DNA of 20,478 bases, taken from contig CAMAXB010000017.1 in the NCBI GenBank assembly GCA_945862035.1, positions 1 through 20,478 on the forward strand, read 5' to 3'. This DNA comes from Opitutus sp. GAS368. Its GTDB lineage: Bacteria; Verrucomicrobiota; Verrucomicrobiia; Opitutales; Opitutaceae. The translations under genes were made by a program, and so were the position numbers. The notes below the pieces were generated by a model. It was not told the origin of the DNA. It worked only from the letters and a program-made list of their open reading frames with translations, and searched no databases. Below, one piece after another: positions 6,541-14,400 of this stretch (position 1 is the first letter of the stretch; each line of letters begins with the position of its first letter).

Positions 6541-7431
6541 CTAGGACGCAACCGGAATTGTTGTGGTGGGAGTCGCCGAGGCTTGGTCCGAGGTTTCAGG
6601 GCGAATGACGCGGCCACCGGGGTCAGTGACCCCGGCTACAGCGGAGCCCTCAGGTGCTGCGGGCTGGAGCCACTTCGGCCGCGCGGCGCACGGTTGCACG
6701 CCGGCAAACTCGACGGCGGCCAGGTCCTCGTAGGGAAATCGGCGGAAGAGTTCAGCCACAGTTTCCTGCAGGTGATGGACGGCCTGGGCGGTCCGGTTCC
6801 GGAGCAGGTAATAGAAAACGAAGGCTGGAATCGCGACCACCAGCCCACCAGCAGTGGCATAGAGGACCTTGCCAATCGCGCCCGACAGTTTCGAGGGATC
6901 AGCTGCACCCGCCTGGCCCATCGCGGCAAAGGCTTCAATCATCCCCAGCACCGTTCCGACCAGACCAATCATCGGCGCGATGACCCCGATCACCGAAAGG
7001 TAGGCGATCTTGTTTTGGAAGCGGGCGTTCTCGCCCATGACCGCCGTGATCACAGCGTCCTCGGTCGCGGTCTTGCCCTCGGAGGCATGCCGCAGCCCCG
7101 CCCCGACCACGTTCGTCAGCAGTCCCGGATTTGCCCGGCAGTACTCGAAGGTCCCGTGATAGTCTCCAGCTCGGAACAGGGTCCGAAGCGCCTCCAGCGC
7201 AGGAATCGGCATCACCTGCTTCTCGGCGGTCCGCGCGTAGCCATCGGTCACCAGCCACACGATCAGCATGCTGCATGCGACGAGAATGTAGATCGTCGGC
7301 ATGTTCAGCTTCTGGAGCAGCGTTTGCTGCACGACGACGGGGGCGGCTGTTTCCGCCGCGAAGAGCAACGTCGGTACGGTGAGACAGACCAGTAGCAGCG
7401 AAATCAGTCGGGGAAGCGCGAAGGAGTTCAT
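6541..7431 (-). CDS. ExbB/TolQ/MotA-family proton channel protein
   Basis: The product has 296 residues. An N-terminal hydrophobic segment (about 7-26) ending FAAE looks like a signal peptide, as in many ExbB proteins with an exported N-terminus. Further membrane helices lie at about 45-63, 143-168 and 190-210. The motif APMIGLVGTVLGMIEAF (152-168) and the TAGGLVVAIPA helix are diagnostic of the MotA/TolQ/ExbB family. It would form the pentameric channel scaffold around ExbD in the inner membrane. The ATG overlaps the upstream TPR stop by four bases (ATGA at 7428-7431). The C-terminal tail after about residue 245 is not family-conserved and contains a palindromic repeat (6617-6635), giving the tail its VAGVTDPGGRV sequence. 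Confidence 0.92.
   Translation of the reverse strand: MNSFALPRLISLLLVCLTVPTLLFAAETAAPVVVQQTLLQKLNMPTIYILVACSMLIVWLVTDGYARTAEKQVMPIPALEALRTLFRAGDYHGTFEYCRANPGLLTNVVGAGLRHASEGKTATEDAVITAVMGENARFQNKIAYLSVIGVIAPMIGLVGTVLGMIEAFAAMGQAGAADPSKLSGAIGKVLYATAGGLVVAIPAFVFYYLLRNRTAQAVHHLQETVAELFRRFPYEDLAAVEFAGVQPCAARPKWLQPAAPEGSAVAGVTDPGGRVIRPETSDQASATPTTTIPVAS
6617..6635. repeat. 19-bp perfect palindrome inside the exbB coding tail
   Basis: CCGGGGTCA and TGACCCCGG flank a central G, with near-complementary GC-rich surroundings. It reads in frame within the non-conserved C-terminal tail of ExbB. From memory, the GTAGCCGGGGTC...GACCCCGG type is a frequent dispersed repeat in Opitutaceae; a genome search is needed to confirm this here. 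Confidence 0.65.
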
Positions 7432-8255
7432 AACGGTGATGGAAGATCGTTTGGGCGGGCGGCGAGCCGAGCTGCCTCCGGCGAGTCCGGGAACGTACGG
7501 CGCAGCTCCTCGGCGGCGCGATCAGCGCGGGCCGGGTCGTCCCAGAGCAGGTAGGCGCGACGGCTGCCCTCCAGCGCCGGAGCGAGGAGACCTTCCCGGC
7601 TCGCATGCAGTACCGGGATGCGCAGAAACGCCTCAAGTGCCGCCTCCGCATCGCCCTGCTGCAGCGCCCGCTCTCCCCGGAGCAGCCAGGACCGGGCGCG
7701 AACTCCCGCCGGGACGTCCTCCTTGAGAATAGCCTCGACCATCGCCGCCGCAATTTCGCCCTGACCTGCCGCAAGCTGGAGTTCGGCCAATCCAAGACGG
7801 GCCAGACCGACGGCCTCGGGGTCGATCGCTGTGGCAATCAACTCGCGCGCCGCGGCCTCGGCTTGATCTGCCGCGCCGGCAAGCATGAGGCCCCGCAGGC
7901 GCAGGAGCGAAGCGGCAGTCCACCAGGACCCCGGGAGTTTGGCGAAAAGGACGAATTCCGCCCGCACCGGCTCCAGCATCACAACCGCCTCGCGGCCTGC
8001 TCCCCTCGCCAGCGCTGAGCGGGCGGCCTCGAAGGCGTCTGGTTCGGGCCAGTCGAGCCGCACCACGTCGGAAATCGGATAGTTACGCTCCACCACGGCG
8101 TCCGCACTGACGGCGTCGACTGCCTCGACCAGGGAGACACCACGCACCGCCACGTCGATGGCGTCCAGCACGTGGCCGTCGCGCAGGTGGTACTGTTGGG
8201 CCCGGCCCCCGTTTGGCAGCAGCAGGATAAGCATCATAAAGAGCGCGGCCTTCAT
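7428..8255 (-). CDS. Exported TPR-like protein of the ExbB/ExbD operon
   Basis: The product has 275 residues from ATG 8255, which overlaps the upstream stop (ATGA at 8252-8255). A start 11 codons further upstream is possible but would lie inside the previous gene and spoil the signal peptide. Residues 1-20 (MKAALFMMLILLLPNGGRAQ) form a signal peptide. The rest is alpha-helical with Ala-rich pairs of helices typical of tetratricopeptide repeats, for example ARLGLAELQLAAGQGEIAAAM and ALQQGDAEAALEAFLRIP. It is likely periplasmic. It sits between the large TPR protein and ExbB in one transcript. Its partner is unknown; the context suggests a scaffold for the motor complex. Confidence 0.8.
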   Translation of the reverse strand: MKAALFMMLILLLPNGGRAQQYHLRDGHVLDAIDVAVRGVSLVEAVDAVSADAVVERNYPISDVVRLDWPEPDAFEAARSALARGAGREAVVMLEPVRAEFVLFAKLPGSWWTAASLLRLRGLMLAGAADQAEAAARELIATAIDPEAVGLARLGLAELQLAAGQGEIAAAMVEAILKEDVPAGVRARSWLLRGERALQQGDAEAALEAFLRIPVLHASREGLLAPALEGSRRAYLLWDDPARADRAAEELRRTFPDSPEAARLAARPNDLPSPL

Positions 8256-11140
8256 TCGCCCTGTCCTCCCGTCGCGGCGGTATCCCACTCGGCCAGGCGT
8301 TGGTGCGCCGCCGCCGCTTCAACGCTCATGGCGAGGCGTTCGTCGCGGAGCATTTCCCGCAGGGTCGCCACCGCCTCGGGTTGACGGCCCAGTTCGGCGA
8401 AGGTCTCGGCGCTGCGGAGATAAGCGCGGGCCACCCACGGGGTGAATTTTCGGTAGCTGAGGTAGACGCGTTGGAAGTGGGCCTGCGCCTGCGCAAGATT
8501 TTCAGGCCCGCCCCGGCGGACGAGGATCTCGCCCAGCGACCACACGCTTTCCGCCGTCGCCTCCCCGCGCCACTCCCGGTTGGCCGCAATCTGTTCGAAG
8601 AGTTCCTGCGCGGCATCGAGGCGATCCAGCACGAGAAGCGAGCGGGCGCGGCCGAGCGTCGCCTCCCGCAGCTTGAAGCGCGCGCCCGCACGATCGATGG
8701 CGTCACCAAAGCGGGCCAACGCTTCCTCGGCACGCCCGCCGGCCAGCGCGACCTCGCCCAGGCCGGCGTAGCCGAAATCAGCAAAGATCGATCGGGGGTA
8801 GGCGGCGACGATCCGATCATAACAGGCCCTCGCCTCCTCGCGCCGACCCGCGGCCAGCAAGTGGTCGCCCAGGCGACCGAGAATGCCCGGCGGCAGCGCC
8901 TCGCGTGGGAACTCTTCGGCCAGTCGAACCATGAGCGCGGACCGCTCTTCGGTCGCGTTCCGCAAGGCCGCCACTTCAGCCTGCAGAAATACCACGCGGG
9001 CCTGCGCGGCGGACGACGCCGGGGACGACAACACGGACGGGAACAGCGCCTCGATCCGCGACGCGAGGGAATCGGTGGAAGGCGAAGCCGCCTCGGACCC
9101 TCGCGCCAGGGGCGCCGCGGGGCGCGCGAGCATCCCGGCGAGTTCCAACAGGAGTCGTTCGACCCCGTCCCTCGCGGGATCGCTGAGATAGCGCGTCGCG
9201 ATCTCCGCGACGCGGGCGATGCCCTCCTCGGGGCGGCCCTCGCGTACCCGGATGCGACCGATCCAGTAGGCCGCATTGATCACAAAGGAATGGTCGGGGC
9301 GTTCACGTGCAAAGGCCTCCCACATTGCCGCGGCCTCGGCGAACTCACGCCGGGCCTGATGGTGGCGGGTCAGCTCATCCAGCACATAGCCGAGCAACTC
9401 ATCCGGCAGTGGGGTTTCCAGCGCCCGCTGATAGCTCGTGATCGCCTTTTCGACCTGACCCTCGCCCGCCCAGGCGTCGCCCTGCAAGGCGAGCACCTCC
9501 CCGCGCTGGGGGTGGTCCGTCTCTTGTTCGTTGAGCCATGCCGCGCAGAGACGGATCGCCATCGGGTAGTCCTCCATGGCGTAGTGCGCGGCGGCGAGGC
9601 GGTAACCGGCATCGGCGGCAAAGCGCCCCGAGGGCCACTTTTTCAAGTAGGAGCCGATTTCTTTGACCGCCTGCTGCTGGCGGCCGAGCAGCAGGCCCGC
9701 CATCGCGTGCAGATAGATCGCTTCCTCCTCGAAGCGGCCGCGCGGGTAATCCTTCTGGTAAATCTCCATGCGAACGCGCGCCTCCTCATGGCGTCCGGCC
9801 GCGAGCAGGGCCTGGGCGTGCAGCACCAGCAGCGGCTCGCGGTAATCGGAACCCGCCGCCATGGAGTCAGCGCGCGCCAGCAGCGCGAGCAGCGGCGACT
9901 GCGCACCCTGGGCCTGAGCTGCGACGGCGGCGCCGTAAAGGGCCGGGGCTCCGAGCGGATCCCCGGGCGCTTCAGCCGCGAAACGATCCAGGGCGTCGCC
10001 CGCTTTCGCCCAGCGCCCCGCGTCCGCGAACGCTCGGACGAGCCCGGCGTGGGCCGCGGGTCGCTCAGCCGCGTCACCCGGCGCCGCCAGCACTTCGCCA
10101 AAGGCGATCGCCGCCTCCCACGCGCCCCCTCGCTCCTGAAACGCACGGCCAAGGCGGAGGTAGAGCGCGGCATCGTAGCCGGGCAGCCCGTCGATTTCCT
10201 TGAGCGCGGCCTGCGCCCGCTCCTGTCGCCCTACCAAGCGCCGGTAAGCATCCAGCTCGGCTACCGGTCCGCGCGCGATCGCCCGCGCCCGCTCGATCTG
10301 CGCAGCGAGGCGCGCGCTGCGCGCCGATTGGTCGCGCTGGAGCTCCACCCGCGGCACCGCCTGCCGGTACGCCGCGATCGCGCCCTCCGCATCACCGTCG
10401 CCCAGCAGGGCATCGCCCAACTGTAGGCTGAGCGTGTTCAACCCGGCCACGTTGTCGACCAGCTCGCGCTGTCCCTGAAGGAGCGCGAGGCCCCGAGCGG
10501 CCTGTTCGTGGCTTTTCTTTTCAAGCAGCAGGGAGACGAGGACGAGCGCCGAGTCGGCCCACTCCGCATCGCGCGGGGCCGATGCGAGCAGGCGCTCATA
10601 GGCCTCGATCGCCACATCGGTCTGCCCTGCCTGACGCGCCGCCAACGCGCGGTAGAGAAGAGCCCGGTCCCGGTGGCTGGGAGAATCCTCGAGCGCACCA
10701 AAAACCGGCACAGCCTCGGTAAACTTCTCCTGCAAAGCGAGGGCTAGCCCCTGAATCATCCGTCCTTCGCCGATCACGCCCGACGGCCCGCCCGACGCCA
10801 CCAGTTCTGCCGCCACGGCCTGCGCCCGGGCATAGTCGGCGCTCTGAAAGTGCACCGTCGCCGCGGCGAGGCGGACCCGCTCCAACGTGAGTCCACCCGG
10901 CAGCGCTTCACCACCGGCCACCCGGTTCAGCACCAGATCAAGCAGGGGCGCGGCATCGCCGGGGCGCTTCGCCGTGATGGCTTGCTCCGCTTCGGCCAGA
11001 ATCTGCGGAAGCGGAACCTGAATCTGGGCGTGACCCCTGATCGAAAGAAGCCCCACGGCAAGGGCCAGTCCCAGCGCGGTCGCAACCGCCCTCCGGACTG
11101 ACCCGACAGACCCGGCGGGAGTTCGGGTGGTGTCTTGCAT
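8252..11140 (-). CDS. Large exported tetratricopeptide repeat protein, first gene of the operon
   Basis: The product has 962 residues. The start ATG 11140 was chosen because AAGGAGGT precedes it by five bases and because it gives a clean signal peptide: basic TRTPAGSVGSVRRAV, a hydrophobic ALGLALAVGLLSI core, and a likely cleavage after GHA near residue 39. An upstream in-frame start at 11173 has no such support. The mature protein is built almost wholly of TPR units, seen as recurring helix pairs such as AEQAITAKRPGDAAPLL, LQGDAWAGEGQVEKAITSYQ and AGLGEVALAGGRAEEALARF. Glycine and alanine lie at the usual TPR positions. It resembles periplasmic/outer-membrane TPR scaffolds. It heads the ExbB-ExbD-ExbD-VWA operon and may form its outer, envelope-spanning part. 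No enzyme motif is visible. Confidence 0.85.
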   Translation of the reverse strand: MQDTTRTPAGSVGSVRRAVATALGLALAVGLLSIRGHAQIQVPLPQILAEAEQAITAKRPGDAAPLLDLVLNRVAGGEALPGGLTLERVRLAAATVHFQSADYARAQAVAAELVASGGPSGVIGEGRMIQGLALALQEKFTEAVPVFGALEDSPSHRDRALLYRALAARQAGQTDVAIEAYERLLASAPRDAEWADSALVLVSLLLEKKSHEQAARGLALLQGQRELVDNVAGLNTLSLQLGDALLGDGDAEGAIAAYRQAVPRVELQRDQSARSARLAAQIERARAIARGPVAELDAYRRLVGRQERAQAALKEIDGLPGYDAALYLRLGRAFQERGGAWEAAIAFGEVLAAPGDAAERPAAHAGLVRAFADAGRWAKAGDALDRFAAEAPGDPLGAPALYGAAVAAQAQGAQSPLLALLARADSMAAGSDYREPLLVLHAQALLAAGRHEEARVRMEIYQKDYPRGRFEEEAIYLHAMAGLLLGRQQQAVKEIGSYLKKWPSGRFAADAGYRLAAAHYAMEDYPMAIRLCAAWLNEQETDHPQRGEVLALQGDAWAGEGQVEKAITSYQRALETPLPDELLGYVLDELTRHHQARREFAEAAAMWEAFARERPDHSFVINAAYWIGRIRVREGRPEEGIARVAEIATRYLSDPARDGVERLLLELAGMLARPAAPLARGSEAASPSTDSLASRIEALFPSVLSSPASSAAQARVVFLQAEVAALRNATEERSALMVRLAEEFPREALPPGILGRLGDHLLAAGRREEARACYDRIVAAYPRSIFADFGYAGLGEVALAGGRAEEALARFGDAIDRAGARFKLREATLGRARSLLVLDRLDAAQELFEQIAANREWRGEATAESVWSLGEILVRRGGPENLAQAQAHFQRVYLSYRKFTPWVARAYLRSAETFAELGRQPEAVATLREMLRDERLAMSVEAAAAHQRLAEWDTAATGGQGE

Positions 11141-11145
11141 AGGGG

Positions 11146-11153
11146 ACCTCCTT
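11146..11153 (-). promoter_or_regulatory. Ribosome binding site of the large TPR gene
   Basis: AAGGAGGT on the minus strand, five bases before ATG 11140. It fixes the start at 11140 rather than 11173. Confidence 0.85.
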
Positions 11154-11258
11154 GCTGCGGGAGGGATACCCATAGGTCAAGTCTTTCTTGCATTCTATTT
11201 GCATCTAATCAACCGCCCCACGCTTTCCTGTGGTCACCAGAAACCCAAGCCGTGCACA

Positions 11259-11298
11259 CGCGAATCTACCCGAACCTACGCGAATTTCCGAGAATCGG
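11259..11298. repeat. Four imperfect 10-bp tandem repeats (CGCGAAYCTA type)
   Basis: Consecutive decamers CGCGAATCTA, CCCGAACCTA, CGCGAATTTC and CGAGAATCGG occur with exact 10-bp phase. The period matches one helical turn, like the CACGGAT decamers at 5947-6056, although the sequence is unrelated. It could be a protein-binding array or a dispersed repeat fragment. It is on the promoter side of the TPR operon. Confidence 0.6.
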
Positions 11299-11389
11299 CG
11301 TCGGTCAGACTCGTTGGGGTAAGTTCGCTTCAGTCACGGATAATCCCGCGCGTTGAGGGCCACACGCTCTACCTGATCGATCCGGTGTG

Positions 11390-11454
11390 GCTGGCCTCGC
11401 TGAGGCCGGTCGGGGCAATCGATGATCGCACTCCCCGGCCTCAGCGAGGCCAGC
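11390..11454. repeat. Long inverted repeat after the heme-protein gene
   Basis: Arms 11390-11409 and 11435-11454 are perfect 20-bp inverted copies. Each arm is itself a palindrome with core GGCCTCGCTGAGGCC (or its complement). The 25-bp spacer is not coding. It lies 16-80 bp past the stop of the minus-strand heme-protein gene and could form a strong 3'-end hairpin, but there is no T-run. It fits a paired REP-like element better than an intrinsic terminator. Confidence 0.75.
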
Positions 11455-11469
11455 TCCACCGACGCCGCG

Positions 11470-14400
11470 TTACTCCTGATTCGCGAACGAACCTTCGGTG
11501 GCTCGCAGCCGGAGGCCCGTGGCGACCGAGATGTCAGGCAGTTGGAGCACCAGGGTGTTGCGGCCGGTCCTCACCGATGCGCGGAACGACGCACCCACCA
11601 CAAGAGGAGTCCCATTCATCCATGCCGCTCTGGCGTCGCCCTCAAGCGCGAAGGTTACCTGACCGTCCCGCAGCGCGTCGTAGACGACCGCGGTATAGAG
11701 CCCGCGCGAGGTACTGGGTGGCTGGCGGGAGTTGCTCGGGATACCGGGATTCGGCGGAGGCAGGGTCGACAGGACCGCAGCCACGATGTCCTCCCGGGGC
11801 AGCTGCCCATTCACCTGCGTGTACGACGGCACCCAGTCCGTGAGCGAGAAGTCACCCGCGACGACCCGGTTCACGCCGATCGGCTCGTTGCCGCTCGTCA
11901 CGGTGTAGACCCGCCAGAAGCGCGCCACCCCACCCTGTGAGGCGTCGTACTCGCCCGGCTTTCCGAGCTGGGCGAGGAAGGCGATCAGGTCGTTGCGCTC
12001 TTCCGGTAGCAGCGTGTCGATCAGACCGGCGGGCATGAGAGAACCGAAGGCGGTGCGTGTCGCGACATTGCGCTTCGGCACCGAGATCACGTCATCCGTG
12101 ACCGTGCGCAGCACGATCTCATTGTCGTCCTCGCGGGTCACCATGCCGGTCAACTGCTGACCGTCATTGGTTGCGAGGAGGACGGAGTGGTAACCTTCCT
12201 TGGTCTTGGCGTTGGGATAGAGGATCGACTCGACCAGGTAATCCGGCGGCGCGCTGGCCCCGATGCTGGTCATGTCGGGCCCGAGGCGCCCGCCCGCTCC
12301 GCCGATGGCGTGACAGGAGACGCAGGCCAGATCGGTCTGCCGGTACAGCTTCTCGCCGCGGGCCGCATCACCAGTCGCAAGCGCCACGCGGGCGATTTCC
12401 TGCAGTTCGGCCGCGGACAGCGGCTCGGTCGGCAGGGCGACGCCCGCCAGCGACATCAGCTCGCGCAGGAGGGGCTGGCTGACATTGCCCTCCCGGGCCG
12501 GACGCAGACCCGCGCGCGCCACCGCCACCGGCAGGTCCGCACCAGGCAGCGCCGTGGCCAGCTTGTCGCCGGCACCCCGGACGCCGAGCAGCGAGCGCCA
12601 GAAGGCCGGAGCCTCGGGATCGTCGGCCAGCGTCTTGAGCACACCCACGATCTCGGTCAGCGAGCCATCAAGATCGACCCGGGCCAGGGCCACGGCCGCC
12701 TCGCGGCGAACCTCGGTCGCGCTCGCCGTGGCAACGAGGGACTTGAGTCGGCCCGCCACCTCGGCGCCGCCGATCTCGCGCAACGCGTTGAGCGCGGCGG
12801 TGCGTTCCGTCGCAGTCGAAGCCGCCTGGCCCGCCGCGTCGACGAGCGCCGGGACAAACGCGGTCAGCTTCCAGGTGCCCGCCAGCGTGATCGCAGCCGT
12901 CCGAACCGCCTCCGCCGAATGGGTCAGCAGGGGTTGAATCGAGGCCAGTTCGCCCTCGGGCAGAACCTTGCGCAGGCGTGCCGCCTCGCTGAGCGATGTC
13001 AACGCACGCTGGGCCGCCGGCGGCTCAAAACCGCCAGCAAGCACTTGGTTGAGCAGCAGGCGCAATTCCGCCGGACCGCCAGCGGTACCGATCAGGTCGA
13101 TCCACGGGCCCGAGCCATCACGCGCAATCGTACGACCGGCCAGCAGCTGGCCCAACAGTTCATTTGCGCGGCGGGCGTCGATCGCCTTGAGGGCAAACTC
13201 GAGCTGCTTCTCCCGTCCGTCGACGCGCCATGCGCCGGACTTGACCGCCGCGACCCACGGATCCGCGAGCTCATTGATCGTCAGCCAGAGGGCGTAATCG
13301 AGAAACGGATCCATCGTCTGCTCCGCCACCGCGAGAGCGAGCTCGGCCGCGCGGGCGGACGAGACCTTGCCGAGGGCGCGAACGGCCTCGAGCTGCACCC
13401 GGGGATGGGCGTCACGCACCATGCGCTCGAGCAGCGGGAGCGAGCCGCCGTCGACCGGAAACGCGCGCATCGCCGCCGAGCGAATCTCGTGCTTCGGCGA
13501 AGCGAACAGTTGGTCGAAGACCGAGGTCCGCGGCTGGTTGAAGCCCTGGTACATCCACATGGCCTGCAGGCGGGCCTCGTCGCTCGCGTTGCGGTCGGTC
13601 CAGGCGTTCAGCTCGGCGAGCACCGCCGGTGATCCTCGCTCGACCAACACGCGCCGGGCGCGTTCCTGGTCGTAGGTGTTGGGCGAGAGGAGGAGATCCA
13701 GCAGTGCGCCGGTCGAGAGCGTGGTGAAGTTGACCTTGGGCAACGGAGCCCGGCCCTTGGCGGAAATGCGCCAGATGCGGCCGTGCGCCTTGTCGCGGCG
13801 GGGATCGCGGAAGTCGACCTCGCCGTGCTGGATGATCGGGTTGCTCCAGTCGGCGACGTAGAGGGCCCCGTCCGGCCCGAGCTTGATGTCCACCGGGCGG
13901 AAGGTCGGATCGGTCGTGCGGATCAGATCGGGCATGGCCTGCGTCACGTAGCCCGCGCCCTGGTCGGTGAGCTTGAAGCGGACCACGCGGTGCGCGCGGA
14001 AATCATTCGTCACGACGGTTCCTTGCCAGTCGGCCGGGAAGTGCGCGCTGCGGATCACCTCGATGCCGGAGAACTTCGGATGGTCGCCCGGGCTCACGCT
14101 CTGCAGCGTGCGGGCGGCGGGCGCGAGGGTGAAGTAGGTCGCGCCGGGCACGCCCCAATTGATGCCGCGGCTGCCGGCGCCATCGGTCACGAAGGACTGG
14201 CCGTAGGCGTCGAACTGGTGGCCCCACGCGTTGACCCAGCCGCGGAAGAGAATCTCCATGCGCTGGTCACGCGGGTCGAAGCGGAAGATGCCGCCCGCCT
14301 TGAGGCGGACGACGCCAAAAGGAGTCTCGGCATCCGTGCGGGTGTAGACCGACTGCATGAGGTACAGGCGTCCGTCGGGGCCGAAGCGCGGACTGTGCAG

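Larger units (their letters stand above)
11154..11469. other. Intergenic region upstream of TPR operon and downstream of the heme protein gene
   Basis: This 316-bp gap separates two minus-strand operons. Next to the TPR gene (about 11179-11216) is an A+T-rich patch with a TAGAAT hexamer on the minus strand (11192-11197) that could be a -10 element, but no good -35 is at the right distance. Four decamer repeats lie at 11259-11298 and a long inverted repeat at 11390-11454, just after the stop of the upstream gene. No protein-coding frame was recognised. Confidence 0.5.

Noticed and set aside
8300..10426. 708-codon open frame on the plus strand opposite the large TPR gene
   Set aside because: It is a shadow of the high-GC minus-strand gene: Arg/Gly-rich, no motif, and the minus strand has a signal peptide, a strong ribosome site and TPR repeats.
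12187..13632. 481-codon plus-strand frame over the HEAT part of the heme protein
   Set aside because: Arg/Gln-rich shadow with no family likeness.
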